Shown here one piece after another: positions 28,130 to 37,912 of a DNA stretch of 64,000 bases. This stretch comes from Lachnospiraceae bacterium (GTDB lineage: Bacteria > Bacillota > Clostridia > Lachnospirales > Lachnospiraceae). The position numbers and the translations under genes were made by a program. Positions within the stretch are counted from its first letter, which is position 1. Every line of letters starts with the position of its first letter. The stretch covers positions 62,001-126,000 of the forward strand of contig JAQXVO010000033.1 of assembly GCA_029224965.1 (NCBI GenBank), written 5' to 3'. The notes under the pieces were generated by a model, which was not told where the DNA came from, did no database searches, and saw only the letters and a program-made list of their open reading frames with translations.

Positions 28130-29428
28130 TCACAGTTGATACACCACCTGTCCCCGGCAAATCGTCATATGTACCCTTCCAGTCAATTCCATACCGATAA
28201 AAGGCGAATTCTTCGATTTGGAATGCAAATCCTCTTTCTTCAGGACCCATTTCTCTTTCGGATCAAAAAGGACCAGATCCGCCGGGCCACCCTCATAAAG
28301 TCTGCCGCCGGGCAACTGATAGAAGTCTGCAGGATTACAGGTCATCTTTCGAAGAAGATCCATAAGAGACAGATCCTTTGTCTCAACCAGATGGGTGATG
28401 CCAAGCGCCAGAGAGGTCTCGAGACCGATCAGTCCGGACGGGGCCGGATTCTTCGGATCAAAACCTTTGGCTTTTTCTTCCAGTGTATGGGGAGCATGAT
28501 CGGTAACGATCATATCCAGTGTGCCGTCTTTTAATCCTTCAATCAGCTTCTGCCGGTCCCATTCCGTCCGGAGAGGCGGGTTGACCTTGGCCAGGGTTCC
28601 CTTTTTTAAGACCAGATCCTCTGTAAAGGAAAAATGGGTCGGCGTGACCTCGGCTTTGACATTGACGCCTTCCTTTTTCATAAAGCGGAGGATATCCACC
28701 GTAATCCCGGAAGAGACATGCTGGATGTCCAGCCTGACTCCGGATTCCCGGGCCAGAAGGCAGTCCCTTGCAGTCAGAGTCTGCTCGGCCAGAGCAGGCG
28801 CTCCGGGAAGACCAAGCTGTTTGGACACCTTTCCCTGATTGACACCGGCTGAACCGATCAGGTCCGGATCCTCCTCATGAAGACTGACGGGAAGGTTCAA
28901 TTCCTTTGCCTGACGAAAAGCCGAGAGAAGAAGCTTCTCATCCCGAATCGGAATTCCGTCATCGGTAAAGCCAACGGCTCCGGCAGCTGCCAAAGCCTTC
29001 ATATCCGTCAGTTCCTGACCTTTGAGTCCCTTTGTAACCGCCGCTGTCTGATAGACATGAACCGGAAGACTTTTTTCTCTGTCCAGAAGATTCTTCAGAG
29101 TCTCCAGGGAATCCACCGGCGGTTTGGTATTGGCCATGCAGACAAGGCTTGTCACACCGCCGGCTGCCGCAGCAGCGGAGCCGGTATGGATGTCTTCCTT
29201 GTAAGTCTGTCCGGGATCCCGGAAATGAACGTGGATATCCACAAGTCCCGGGCCGGCGCAGAGCCCCTCCCCGTCAATCAGGCCGTCCTCTTCTGACCGG
29301 GCCCTGTCAATCTCCTCTTCCCGGGCTTTCCGGATGGCAAGAATCCGATCACTCTCCATCAGAAGATCCGTGACCTCATCCAGTCCGGATGCCGGATCCA
29401 TGACTCTTACATTCTGGATAATTCTCAT
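28130..29428 (-). CDS. pyrC: Dihydroorotase
   Basis: PyrC cyclises carbamoyl aspartate to dihydroorotate, the step after PyrB. Motifs of the class I amidohydrolase are DIHVHFRDPGQTYKEDIHTG (metal His pair and substrate Arg), DDGIPI, and VTDHAPHTLEEK (metal Asp and substrate binding). The track begins at a TTG; the ATG at 29428 (MRIIQNVRVMDPASG) has AGGGGG seven bases upstream and fits family N-termini. It converges on pyrBI with the alpha/beta hydrolase between, so the pyrimidine genes are clustered but not in one operon. Confidence 0.94.
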   Translation of the reverse strand: MRIIQNVRVMDPASGLDEVTDLLMESDRILAIRKAREEEIDRARSEEDGLIDGEGLCAGPGLVDIHVHFRDPGQTYKEDIHTGSAAAAAGGVTSLVCMANTKPPVDSLETLKNLLDREKSLPVHVYQTAAVTKGLKGQELTDMKALAAAGAVGFTDDGIPIRDEKLLLSAFRQAKELNLPVSLHEEDPDLIGSAGVNQGKVSKQLGLPGAPALAEQTLTARDCLLARESGVRLDIQHVSSGITVDILRFMKKEGVNVKAEVTPTHFSFTEDLVLKKGTLAKVNPPLRTEWDRQKLIEGLKDGTLDMIVTDHAPHTLEEKAKGFDPKNPAPSGLIGLETSLALGITHLVETKDLSLMDLLRKMTCNPADFYQLPGGRLYEGGPADLVLFDPKEKWVLKKEDLHSKSKNSPFIGMELTGRVHMTICRGQVVYQL

Positions 29429-29555
29429 GACAGCCCCCTGTGCTTTCAATCGCTTTCCTCGATATCTGGTCTATCTTTCATCAGAATAAAAAGGACTGCA
29501 TTTGATCCGAATCAGCCAAATACAGACCAATCCAATGCAGGCCGATCCTGTTAAA

Positions 29556-30161
29556 TTAAAAACGCTCCAGTTTCTTTAAGAGATCCTCTTCAGACAGAAC
29601 CTGCTCGGCATCCATACCCTGGGCAATGGATGCTTCCACATTCTCGAGCCGGTCATCGAAGAAAATGCAGTCCTTGGGATCCAGATCATAGACAGAAAAC
29701 AATGCCTGGTAGATGTCCGCCTGCGGCTTTGCCTTGTGGATCATATAAGAAACCATCATGCCGTCAATATCCGCCATAAAATCCGCATAACGGGTATGGC
29801 GTTTAAAAAGGCGATAAGAATAGTTGGAAAGGAGATAGATCCGGTAACCTTTTTCCTTCAGCTCATGGACCCGTTTCCAAGTCCTGGGCCTTGCCACATT
29901 CATGTATTCTCCATGATGGATAAACCAGCGGATTACTTCAATGTCGTCAGGAAACTGTTCTTCATACTCCGAAATGATCGCATCGTCCGTTTTCTCACCC
30001 AGATCCAATTGATGCCAGAGCTTTCTCGGATCATCGAACATTTCATTTCCGATCCGCTTGGCCTCGGATTCCGACAGGCCGTAGTCCATCAGCATATCCT
30101 TCCAGCGATACTGCATCAGTACATCTCCGACATCAAACACGATTGCCTTGTAGTTTTTCAA
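29556..30161 (-). CDS. HAD-superfamily hydrolase (YihX-like)
   Basis: This is a 201-residue haloacid dehalogenase-type phosphatase candidate. Motif I is VFDVGDVLMQYRW, with the nucleophile Asp but Gly where most phosphatases have the second Asp, as in the YihX-type group. Motif II is LLSNYS and motif IV DDRLENVEASIAQGMDA. The helical cap lies at residues 20-100. Substrates in the group are sugar phosphates or nucleotides; none can be chosen here. Neighbours (DnaJ-like, pyrC) give no hint. Confidence 0.82.
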   Translation of the reverse strand: MKNYKAIVFDVGDVLMQYRWKDMLMDYGLSESEAKRIGNEMFDDPRKLWHQLDLGEKTDDAIISEYEEQFPDDIEVIRWFIHHGEYMNVARPRTWKRVHELKEKGYRIYLLSNYSYRLFKRHTRYADFMADIDGMMVSYMIHKAKPQADIYQALFSVYDLDPKDCIFFDDRLENVEASIAQGMDAEQVLSEEDLLKKLERF

Positions 30162-30263
30162 TTTTCTATCCTTCCCGTTCTTTCAGTCAGCGTTACTGCC
30201 AGCAGTGAAAGTTCAAAAGTCAGCCGTCCGTTCTTCCATCCGGACGATCCAGCAATAAATCCG

Positions 30264-30896
30264 TCAACAGCAGAAGCAGCACATATTCATAAGGGCCAGA
30301 TCCAGGCACCAGCTATCCTGCATGTCATTATAAGGCCTGCCATAGCGGCTGCCTCTGGTCTCGTACCAGCCTCCATAGGCATGTCCTCCGAAGGCACCTG
30401 GGCCGCCGGACCGGATCTGATTCTGCAGCTGACGGAACTGGAAATTCGATGGCTCCATGGAAACGGCCTGATCGATATAGCGGTTGGCATCGTCCATCCG
30501 GCCCAAGCCCAGACTTGCGGCAGCAGCCAAATAATACCAGCTTCCGTTCCGCTCCTCCTGCCCAATGCCGGACAGAGCGGTCATGGCCTCCTGATAGCGG
30601 CCCATGCGGATGAAGTTCATGGCACCCTGCATGGCTGCACTGCCCTCGCTTCCGCCTGCATCGGGACCGCTCCGGTTGGTATAGGAATAGCCCCGGCTCC
30701 GGTAGCCGTTCTGCCGGTCCTTCATAATAATATCATAAGCCTGCTGAACTTCCTTAAAACGTTCCTCGGCTGCTTCCTTATTGGGATTGTTGATATTTGC
30801 ATCCGGATGATATTTCCGGCTCAGGGTTCGATATGCTTTTTTGATTTCGTCGTCGCTCGCATCCGGAGAGACGCCTAATACTCGGTATGGATCCAT
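30264..30896 (-). CDS. DnaJ-domain protein with TPR-like C-terminus
   Basis: Residues 1-65 are a J domain with the essential HPD in KYHPDANIN, which stimulates a DnaK-type ATPase. There is no G/F-rich or zinc-finger region, so it is not DnaJ itself. Residues 95-165 contain paired helices like tetratricopeptide units ([28 protein letters not shown]). The C-terminal end is Gly/Tyr-rich and finishes [14 protein letters not shown]. The ATG overlaps the upstream DUF5685 stop (TGATG), so both are translated together and may share a function. Confidence 0.85.
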   Translation of the reverse strand: MDPYRVLGVSPDASDDEIKKAYRTLSRKYHPDANINNPNKEAAEERFKEVQQAYDIIMKDRQNGYRSRGYSYTNRSGPDAGGSEGSAAMQGAMNFIRMGRYQEAMTALSGIGQEERNGSWYYLAAAASLGLGRMDDANRYIDQAVSMEPSNFQFRQLQNQIRSGGPGAFGGHAYGGWYETRGSRYGRPYNDMQDSWCLDLALMNMCCFCC

Positions 30897-31741
30897 CAGC
30901 TTGTCTTTCTACGTTCTTTTTTGATCTGGAGGTAGTCGTATTTGGTCCAGACTCCCGAATAGAGAATATTCCGGATCACTTCCGCATTCTTTAAGATCGG
31001 CATATGCTCGAATGCTCTGGCACATTCCTCCATCTGGGTCGTCAGATACTGGCGGACAAAGGTCTCAAAGCATTCCGGACATTCATCGCGGCGGACAATC
31101 AGTGGATTGTAATGCTTTTTCTTCATATCTTCCTGGAGATCCTCATAGGCATCCAGGACATAGATAAAACGTCCCATATAGAATCCCAGAGTATAGAGAT
31201 CATCTGAAAAGGGGTCCTTTTCTTTCATCTGACAGAGACATCCTAGCATTTCTCCGGTCAGAGACGCAACCCTGGAAAGATTCTGCTCCCGGGCAAGCTC
31301 CATCTGATTCTGCTCCCGGATATAGTTCTCAACAGCAGCAGACTGGCGGGGATATCTGTCCTTTGCCTGCTTCACAACAGGAAGTAGAGAATCCGCCAGT
31401 TTCTTCTTGGCTTTTCTTCCGTCATCCTCATAATCATCCAGGAGATTATAGTAGCTTAAGACAACGTCCATATAGGCGCCGTATTCCATAACCTCGCTCG
31501 AGATGACGAGTTTTTTCTTTTTCGGATGCAGGGCACAGGTGAAGAGTCTGCTTTTCTCTTCCGGCTCATAGAGTCCGGACAGAAGCAGGCACAGGAAGGT
31601 CACGTCGTAATTTAAAAGGACCTGGCCTTTATTTCCTGCAATCTCCTTCAGCTTCTGACAGAGTCCGCAGTAATAGCTCTGATAAATCTCTTTGTCTTTC
31701 TCTGAAAGAGATTTTTTATTCGCATTCACATACCCAAACAT
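30896..31741 (-). CDS. DUF5685 family protein
   Basis: This is a 281-residue mainly helical protein of unknown function. The start [31 protein letters not shown] is characteristic of DUF5685, common in Lachnospiraceae next to J-domain genes. The YYCGLC and [10 protein letters not shown] stretches and the CALHPKKKK motif are conserved-looking, and DDYEDDGRK and [12 protein letters not shown] place paired Asp/Glu residues as in isoprenoid-like helical bundles; this is an observation, not a function. It is coupled to the following DnaJ-like gene. Confidence 0.75.
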   Translation of the reverse strand: MFGYVNANKKSLSEKDKEIYQSYYCGLCQKLKEIAGNKGQVLLNYDVTFLCLLLSGLYEPEEKSRLFTCALHPKKKKLVISSEVMEYGAYMDVVLSYYNLLDDYEDDGRKAKKKLADSLLPVVKQAKDRYPRQSAAVENYIREQNQMELAREQNLSRVASLTGEMLGCLCQMKEKDPFSDDLYTLGFYMGRFIYVLDAYEDLQEDMKKKHYNPLIVRRDECPECFETFVRQYLTTQMEECARAFEHMPILKNAEVIRNILYSGVWTKYDYLQIKKERRKTS

Positions 31742-31843
31742 CTATATCACTTTCTTACACAGTTCATAGATCCTTTTGCTCACAGACAAAAGGCAGATCT
31801 CTTGATTCAGGGAAATCTTCTGATTTCTTCCAAAGTTTCTTCC

Positions 31844-32323
31844 TCAGGTCCGCTTGATAAAGGTCGTATGGCACTTGGGACAGCGGATCTCGATCTTGCC
31901 CTTGCCTCTGGGCACTCTAACCTTCTGTCCGCAGGTCGGGCAGGCATAGATTCGAAATGCCCGGTCCCTTTTTCTCTCTTCGGCACGTGCCTGGGAAGCA
32001 TTGCTTCCAAAACGGATCTTTCTTCCAAGCTCTGTAAAGAAAGCCCGGGTCTTCCAGCCGATATCCTTGAAATTCTTAAAGAAATCCCTGGTGTGAGCTG
32101 TCAGCTGCAGGAATTTCTGGTTCTCATAATAGCGTTTGGACAGGTTCCGGGAAAAGGTCCGGAAGCACGCATAAAAGAGAAGCAGAAGCGTCAGAAAATA
32201 TAAAAGCTGACTTCTTGTGATCATCGTGATAATAAAAAGGACCAGGCTTGCAATAAGACTGGTCTTGGCCAGGGCATCCATGCCGTTCCTTCCGGAAAGC
32301 CATCTCTGAAATCTATAACCCAT
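31844..32323 (-). CDS. Membrane protein with C-terminal zinc ribbon
   Basis: This 159-residue protein has two adjacent hydrophobic helices (about 20-40 and 42-58), a basic helical linker (FSRNLSKRYYENQKFLQL) and a C-terminal zinc ribbon, CPTCGQKVRVPRGKGKIEIRCPKC, which has four Cys at the spacing of a treble-clef or rubredoxin-like knuckle. The function is unknown. It is about 100 bases upstream of DUF5685 on the same strand. Confidence 0.72.
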   Translation of the reverse strand: MGYRFQRWLSGRNGMDALAKTSLIASLVLFIITMITRSQLLYFLTLLLLFYACFRTFSRNLSKRYYENQKFLQLTAHTRDFFKNFKDIGWKTRAFFTELGRKIRFGSNASQARAEERKRDRAFRIYACPTCGQKVRVPRGKGKIEIRCPKCHTTFIKRT

Positions 32324-32605
32324 ACAGATCTCTCCTTCCTTCGAAGTATCAGAAATTCCGTCTATATTAATTTTAAGGTTCAGACCGGCACTGTCAATGG
32401 AAGCGGGCCGGATTTAAGAAACATTTTAGAAAGAAGACTTTTCTTTTTCACAAAAGGATCCGAATTCCAGGCCGGCCTCTGCCTCCTGCTTTTCTCTAAG
32501 GATTCCACCAAAAAGGCCCTTCCTGCTCCCTGGCAGGAAAGGCCGAAAACTCATTCTCATACAGGAAAAACAAAGTTCCTGTTCTGTGTTTTATTCAGAA
32601 TAAAA
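32324..32605. other. Intergenic region between rnpB and the zinc-ribbon gene
   Basis: About 280 bases without a gene. It holds the terminator at 32510-32544 and a second small hairpin (ACAGGAAAAA ... TTCCTGT, near 32561-32582). I see no conserved coding ORF. Confidence 0.6.
32510..32544 (-). terminator. Rho-independent terminator downstream of rnpB
   Basis: On the minus strand GGCCTTTCCTGC and GCAGGAAGGGCC pair almost perfectly over 12 bp, followed by TTTTT. It lies about 60 bases beyond the rnpB 3' end. Confidence 0.8.
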
Positions 32606-32947
32606 AGTAAAAGCAGAACGGTAAGCCGGGTTATGTCGTTGGATGATCATCTATCTAGGACGCCTGTCGCCAGACGCCTCAAGCGTCCAACCTGGAACTG
32701 GCGGGCCGCGTACGTTCCGTCTTGGACTTGCTTCGGATGAGGTTTACATGGCATTCCCTGTTACCAGGAAATCGGTGGTCTCTTACACCGCCTTTTCACC
32801 CTTACCGGCTGAGAGCCGGCGGTATATCTCTGCTGCACTGTCTCGGGAGTCGCCTCCGGCGGACGTTATCCGCCATCCCTGCCCTGTGAAGCCCGGACTT
32901 TCCTCTCCCGCCCGAAGGCGGCAGCGATCATCTGTCCTGCTTTTACC
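32606..32947 (-). ncRNA. rnpB: RNase P RNA
   Basis: This is the catalytic RNA that trims the 5' leader of tRNA precursors. On the minus strand it contains the conserved block GAGGAAAGTCCGGGCT near the 5' end and, near the 3' end, GATGATCATCC ... ACGACATAACCCGGCTTAC. The P1 helix is visible: GTAAAAGCAG at 32937-32946 pairs with CTGCTTTTAC at 32607-32616, which fixes both ends to within a few bases. The length is about 340 nt. A protein-coding ORF on the plus strand (32643-32966) is a shadow of this gene. Confidence 0.95.
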
Positions 32948-32955
32948 GAATGACT

Positions 32956-32985
32956 ATTATACATGAGAGGCCGGCCGTCCGACAA
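32956..32985 (-). promoter_or_regulatory. rnpB promoter
   Basis: The minus strand reads TTGTCG, 18 bases, TATAAT, placing the start about seven bases later, at the 5' end of the RNase P RNA. Confidence 0.7.
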
Positions 32986-33056
32986 GTCTTTTCTTTACGA
33001 ATCCGATCTGAATTTCTGCCGGTAACCTGTCAGGACATTCCGTTTGGGAATATTCC

Positions 33057-34706
33057 TTATACAGGGAATACCGATCCTCCGATAAATTCTCTGACCAGAG
33101 ACGTATTGTTGATGTCTTCCGGCGGTATGGACAGGAAATACTGGAGGAGCTTTATCAGCCGGACAGCCTCCGGATACATGGGACTGTCTTCCTCAATGGC
33201 ATAAAGCTGAGGCAGAGCATAAAGCTTCAGCACTGCCATCTCGTAGATCAGAGCCGAATTGAAGATTACATCCGCTCCGTCCTGGAAGGGGAAGATATTC
33301 TTTTCTTCGCCGGCCCGGACGCTGTGCCACATCTTTAAGGTTTCTTCCGCAGAGGTGCCCCGGGTTCTCGAATCTCTGACGATCCGCCGGATCAGGCGTC
33401 CGTCCGTGGTCGACAGAGGATTATGTTCATCAATGGACAGCTGGGTCAGGGCGGAAATATAGATCCGGAACTTATTTTCCCTGGGGATCATATAGGACAG
33501 GCGGTCATTCAATCCGTGAATGCCCTCGATCACCATGACATCTCCCCCGCCAAGCTGCATGAAACGGCCCCGGCGTTCACTCTTTCCGGTCTTGAAATTG
33601 AAGACCGGAAGCTCCACCCGTTCTCCCCGGTGGAGAGCCGTCATATCCTGATTGAAAAGCTCGATATCCAGGCAGTCAATGCTCTCAAGATCGATCTCTC
33701 CGGTCACCGGATCCCTGGGACAGCGGTCCCGGTCCATATAATAATCATCCAGAGAAAGGGGATGCGGGGTGACGCCCTGGGCTCTCAGCTGGGTCGACAG
33801 ACGGTAGGAAAAGGAGGTCTTCCCCGAGGAAGAAGGACCTGCAATCATGACAAAGCGTTTCCTGGGATCTCCCGCGATCTGCTTAGCCAGGTTTCCGATC
33901 CGTTCCTCCATCTGGGCCTCAGACATCAGAATAATGTCCCTGGCTCCGCCGTGGGCAACCGCATCGTTCAAGGCGCCGACGGTCGGGATACCGAGTTCCT
34001 CGCTCCAGCCGCCCGAATGGCGCTGGGTCAGATAGAATTTTTTCGACGGATTGAAATCGGCCACTTTTTTTGCATCCTTATAAGGAAAGAGCAGAACGAA
34101 ACCGTCCTCATAGAGCTTCAGGTCAAAATAGCGTAAGAAGCCGGTTGAAGGAACCATATAGCCATAGAAATAATCCTTGCAGCCGCAGAGATCATAGAGA
34201 TGAATGGTGGATGCACTGCGGTATTTGAGCAGGCGTTCCTTATTGGGCATCTTGGCCTTCTGGAAAATCTCCCGGGCCTCTCTGGTACTGGTCGTATACT
34301 TGCGGATCGGATAATCCATCTCAACCAGGTTCTCCATGGTGTCCTTCAGCTTTGAAAGGAGATCCTGATCCAGAGACGTTTCCGCTTCAAGTCTGCAGAA
34401 ATAGGCCTGGTCCAGAGAAAAGAGAACCTGGATATCAGGATTTTCACCAGGAAGAATCAGGTCAATGGCCTTCTGCATGAGAAGAACCATGGATCTCCGG
34501 TAGGCTCTCCGTCCGTCGATATCACCGGTCGTGATCATGGTCACCGGGTGATCATTCTCAATCCCCGAAACCAGCTCATGCAGGCGGTTATCCTGCTTGG
34601 CCAGTACAATATCATCCTTATATTCTTTTTTCACCAGGTCCGCCAGAAAGCGATAGCTGGACTTGTCAGGGACCTGATAGGTTTTTTCTTTAACCTTGAT
34701 TTCCAT
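33057..34706 (-). CDS. Nucleoside kinase with ThrRS-like N-terminal region (uridine kinase family)
   Basis: The C-terminal half is a uridine kinase/phosphoribulokinase-type domain: Walker A AGPSSSGKTSFSYRL near residue 295, then SLDDYYMDRDRCP (substrate Asp and Tyr) and VMVIEGIHGLND. The N-terminal half begins MEIKVKEKTYQVP (TGS-like) and continues in a region resembling the second N-terminal domain of threonyl-tRNA synthetase. The fused architecture is known in Clostridia, though its in vivo substrate is unclear. The ORF track's first 57 residues overlap the upstream gene; ATG at 34706 with GGGAG at suitable spacing is chosen (549 residues). Confidence 0.85.
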   Translation of the reverse strand: MEIKVKEKTYQVPDKSSYRFLADLVKKEYKDDIVLAKQDNRLHELVSGIENDHPVTMITTGDIDGRRAYRRSMVLLMQKAIDLILPGENPDIQVLFSLDQAYFCRLEAETSLDQDLLSKLKDTMENLVEMDYPIRKYTTSTREAREIFQKAKMPNKERLLKYRSASTIHLYDLCGCKDYFYGYMVPSTGFLRYFDLKLYEDGFVLLFPYKDAKKVADFNPSKKFYLTQRHSGGWSEELGIPTVGALNDAVAHGGARDIILMSEAQMEERIGNLAKQIAGDPRKRFVMIAGPSSSGKTSFSYRLSTQLRAQGVTPHPLSLDDYYMDRDRCPRDPVTGEIDLESIDCLDIELFNQDMTALHRGERVELPVFNFKTGKSERRGRFMQLGGGDVMVIEGIHGLNDRLSYMIPRENKFRIYISALTQLSIDEHNPLSTTDGRLIRRIVRDSRTRGTSAEETLKMWHSVRAGEEKNIFPFQDGADVIFNSALIYEMAVLKLYALPQLYAIEEDSPMYPEAVRLIKLLQYFLSIPPEDINNTSLVREFIGGSVFPV

Positions 34707-34752
34707 AAAACGCATCACTCCCGTAAGTTCACATTTTTGACCGATTCTGAAA

Positions 34753-35556
34753 TTACATAACAAGGAAAGGCTCGCAGACCGGCATCTTCTCAGTCTGAAG
34801 CTCCGGCAGGCGTCTCCCCAAGGCTTCCTCCATATAATCCATGAAGACATGCTCCAGACCGTAATGGCCAGCATCAATCACAGAAAGGCCCTGGGTCACA
34901 GCATCGATTCCGCTGTGATGATCGATATCCCCGGTGATCAGGACATCCGCCTCTGCCTCAAGAGCAGCCGGAATCTCACTCTTTCCGGAGCCTCCGATCA
35001 CAGAGATACGACGAACCCTCTTCTCGGGATCTCCGAAGAGACGGACGTGAGGAATGTCAAACTGCTTTTTCACAAACTCGCAGAGAGAAGAAAGGCTCAT
35101 TTCTTCCTTCAGATCCGAAATCGAGCCCATCATAGCCAAAGGATCCAGAGGCTGGCAGGGTGTTTCCCTTCGGCTTCCATCCTCATGAAAGAGCGGACCC
35201 TCTGTAAACCCCAGCTTCTGATCAATAGCATCCCGCATACCGCATCTGTCAAAGCAGGTATGCATGGCAATATAGCCGATCCGGTCTTCTGCCAGGCGGA
35301 GAATTCTCTGTCCGACGAAATCCCGGTCGCTGACTGTATTGATACCGTGGAATATCAGAGGATGGTGGCTTAGAATGACATCTGCCTTCCATTCCTCTGC
35401 CCGGTCGATGACCTCTTTTGTGACATCCACACAGAGCAGAATCCGTTCTGCCTTCCAGTCCGAGCGGCCAACTTGAAGACCGGAATTGTCCCAGTCTTCC
35501 TGATTGCAAAAAGGAGCCAGGGAATCCAGCTCCTTGTATAAGTTTCCTAGTGTCAT
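34753..35556 (-). CDS. Nif3-like dinuclear metal centre protein (YqfO family)
   Basis: This is a 267-residue NIF3/GTP cyclohydrolase 1 type 2 family protein. Motifs are CNQEDWDNSGLQVG near the N-terminus, DVILSHHPLIFHG (metal His pair), and the C-terminal ADVLITGDIDHHSGIDA and DAGHYGLEHVF, where His and Glu complete the metal site. It is the short version without the central PII-like insert of B. subtilis YqfO. The function remains uncertain. The ATG overlaps the trmK stop, the usual trmK-nif3 pairing downstream of rpoD. Confidence 0.92.
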   Translation of the reverse strand: MTLGNLYKELDSLAPFCNQEDWDNSGLQVGRSDWKAERILLCVDVTKEVIDRAEEWKADVILSHHPLIFHGINTVSDRDFVGQRILRLAEDRIGYIAMHTCFDRCGMRDAIDQKLGFTEGPLFHEDGSRRETPCQPLDPLAMMGSISDLKEEMSLSSLCEFVKKQFDIPHVRLFGDPEKRVRRISVIGGSGKSEIPAALEAEADVLITGDIDHHSGIDAVTQGLSVIDAGHYGLEHVFMDYMEEALGRRLPELQTEKMPVCEPFLVM

Positions 35557-36389
35557 TATTTTCTCTCCACAATCTGCAGAGCCAGATTCAGAAGGGCCAT
35601 ATCCTCCCGAAGATTCTGCAGGCGCTTTTGGATCCGTTCATCCTGACTGTCTGCCTGCTCGAGAGAATGGGCAATCTCCAGCTGAATGTCCGACTCATGG
35701 TGCAGATACCGCTTCAGTGCCGGATCCTTCTTCATAAGAAGAACCGGTCCGAATTGAAAGCCAAGTTTTAAGCAGAGCGGCATAGGCAGACCCTGGCTCT
35801 TCCAGAAGGAAGACAGGTCTTCATTTTCCTGATCTGCCGGAGGCAGGACCTTCATGAGGAAATAGAACTTTCCCTCTTCTTCGGCGATCTTTTCATCGAC
35901 CAGGCGGAAGCCTTCTGTATGAAGAAATTCCCGGAATTCCGGGATCTCGGACTGGGGCTGGAGAATCAGAACCTGAAGGGAAGAAAGCCTGTTCTCTGCT
36001 TCTCTCAGGATCCTCTGCATGACAATGCCGCCCATGCCAGAAATCACAGCACAATCGGCCTCACCGGCCTGAAATTCAGAAAAGCCGTCGGACAAACGGG
36101 TCTTGATTTTTGCTGACAGACCCTCTTCTTCAATATGTGCCTTTGCCCGGTCCAGTGGGCCTTCTCTCAAATCCATGGCAATGGCGGACGGAATCCGGCC
36201 GCTTTTAACCAGATCAATGGGGAGCCAGCCATGGTCGGTTCCAATATCAGCGAGCTTCAGGCCCTCAGGAACCATATCATATAAGGCCTGAAGACGGGGA
36301 GACAGAGGGTGAAGGCCCTCCATCCCTGTCCGGTCTTGTTGGATGTCTGTCTTTTCCATAACTTCTCTGTCCCTGTTTTCCATCTTCAT
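35556..36389 (-). CDS. trmK: tRNA (adenine-22-N1)-methyltransferase TrmK
   Basis: TrmK methylates A22 of tRNA using SAM. The Rossmann SAM motif is KLADIGTDHGWLPIDLV, followed by AIAMDLREGPLDRAKAHI and the NPP-like site ISGMGGIVMQRIL. A coiled C-terminal extension (DPALKRYLHHESDIQLEIA ... LNLALQIVE) is family-typical. At 277 residues it is slightly longer at the N-terminus than most; the exact start could be a later Met. It follows rpoD with a one-base overlap. Confidence 0.9.
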   Translation of the reverse strand: MKMENRDREVMEKTDIQQDRTGMEGLHPLSPRLQALYDMVPEGLKLADIGTDHGWLPIDLVKSGRIPSAIAMDLREGPLDRAKAHIEEEGLSAKIKTRLSDGFSEFQAGEADCAVISGMGGIVMQRILREAENRLSSLQVLILQPQSEIPEFREFLHTEGFRLVDEKIAEEEGKFYFLMKVLPPADQENEDLSSFWKSQGLPMPLCLKLGFQFGPVLLMKKDPALKRYLHHESDIQLEIAHSLEQADSQDERIQKRLQNLREDMALLNLALQIVERK

Positions 36390-37771
36390 TACTCCAAATA
36401 GTCCTTCAGCTTGCGGGAACGGCTGGGATGACGAAGCTTACGCAGAGCCTTGGCTTCGATCTGCCGGATTCTTTCACGGGTAACATTGAATTCCTTGCCG
36501 ACTTCCTCAAGAGTTCTGGAACGTCCGTCCTCCAGACCGAAACGGAGGATCAGAACCTTCTGTTCCCGTTCGGTCAGAGTGCCCAGGACCTCCTGAAGCT
36601 GTTCCTTCAGAAGGGTAAAGGTAGCCGCATCAGCGGGAACCGGTGCATTATCATCCTGAATGAAGTCTCCGAGATGAGAGTCTTCCTCTTCACCAATAGG
36701 TGTTTCCAGGGAAACCGGCTCCTGGGAAATCTTAAGGATCTCACGAACACGGTCTACGGAGATATCCATCTTCTCGGCAATCTCTTCCGGGGTAGGCTCA
36801 CGGCCTAACTCCTGGAGCAGCTGACGTGCCACACGAACCTGCTTGTTAATGGTCTCTACCATGTGAACCGGAATACGGATGGTCCGGGCCTGATCGGCAA
36901 TGGCACGGGTGATGGCCTGACGGATCCACCAGGTTGCATAGGTGGAGAACTTGTAGCCCTTACGGTAATCAAACTTCTCAACAGCCTTGATCAGACCCAG
37001 GTTTCCTTCCTGAATCAGATCCAGGAAAAGCATGCCTCTGCCGACATAACGTTTGGCAATGGAAACGACCAGACGGAGGTTGGCCTCGGCCAGACGCTGC
37101 TTTGCGGACTCATCGCCGAGCTCCATCCGCTTGGCAAGCTCGATTTCCTCATCTGCAGTCAGAAGAGGAACCTTTCCGATTTCCTTTAAGTACATGCGGA
37201 CCGGATCCTCGATGGAGACACCGTCCGGAACCGACAGGTCGATGTTGGCGGTATCAACCTCATCCTCTTCAGACAGGTCGATGTCATCGTCATCGACATC
37301 GGAATCGTCCTCACGCATGATATCGATATTATTCTTCTCCAGAAAATCGAGGATCAGATCAAACTGCTCATCGCGAAGCTTTAAGCCCTGGAAATGGGAA
37401 TTGATCATGGAATAATCCAGGACATTGTTATTCTTCTTGGCATCGGCAAGAAGCTCCTGGAGACGTCTGGACATCTCATCCTTACCGGCTTCCTCGACTG
37501 TCTTTTCCTTGGGCTTTTCCGCCTTGGTTTTCTTTTTACCAGCGGACTTTGCTTTGGTCTTGGAAGCAGTCTTCGCTGCGGTCTTGGTTTCGGACTTCTC
37601 TGCTGTCTTTGCTGCAGCCTTGGCCTTGCTTTCCGCCTTCTTTGCAGTCTCTGCCTTGGTCTCTGCTGCCCTGGTCTTCTTCTCAGAATCCTTTACTGCA
37701 TCTTTTTCCATGTTTTTACTCTCCTCTGCAGAACGAATCTTCTTGTTCTCTTCGGCGCTCTTTGCTGCCAT
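36389..37771 (-). CDS. rpoD: RNA polymerase primary sigma factor with Lys/Ala-rich N-terminal extension
   Basis: This is the housekeeping sigma factor. Regions 1.2-4.2 are intact: [11 protein letters not shown] (1.2), [19 protein letters not shown] and [14 protein letters not shown] (2), and [17 protein letters not shown] (4.2, -35 recognition helix). Region 1.1-like helices ([22 protein letters not shown]) precede an acidic linker. What is odd is the first 95 residues or so, almost wholly Lys, Ala, Glu, Thr and Ser, like a histone H1 tail; the whole is 460 residues against about 370-380 for many Firmicute sigma-A proteins. It lies between dnaG and trmK. Confidence 0.95.
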   Translation of the reverse strand: MAAKSAEENKKIRSAEESKNMEKDAVKDSEKKTRAAETKAETAKKAESKAKAAAKTAEKSETKTAAKTASKTKAKSAGKKKTKAEKPKEKTVEEAGKDEMSRRLQELLADAKKNNNVLDYSMINSHFQGLKLRDEQFDLILDFLEKNNIDIMREDDSDVDDDDIDLSEEDEVDTANIDLSVPDGVSIEDPVRMYLKEIGKVPLLTADEEIELAKRMELGDESAKQRLAEANLRLVVSIAKRYVGRGMLFLDLIQEGNLGLIKAVEKFDYRKGYKFSTYATWWIRQAITRAIADQARTIRIPVHMVETINKQVRVARQLLQELGREPTPEEIAEKMDISVDRVREILKISQEPVSLETPIGEEEDSHLGDFIQDDNAPVPADAATFTLLKEQLQEVLGTLTEREQKVLILRFGLEDGRSRTLEEVGKEFNVTRERIRQIEAKALRKLRHPSRSRKLKDYLE

Positions 37772-37912
37772 GGTTTTCTCCTTCTATATAGCTATATTCA
37801 AAACCTCTTCAGATTCTCTCTTTTCGTACGATCATAAGAGCTGCTTTGGATTGCTGCTCTTTCTACATAATCGTAAAGGCTGTTTTCGCCTCCTGAAATT
37901 CAGAGTTCCGGC

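Noticed and set aside
32643-32966. 107-residue plus ORF
   Set aside because: It overlaps the RNase P RNA gene on the opposite strand.
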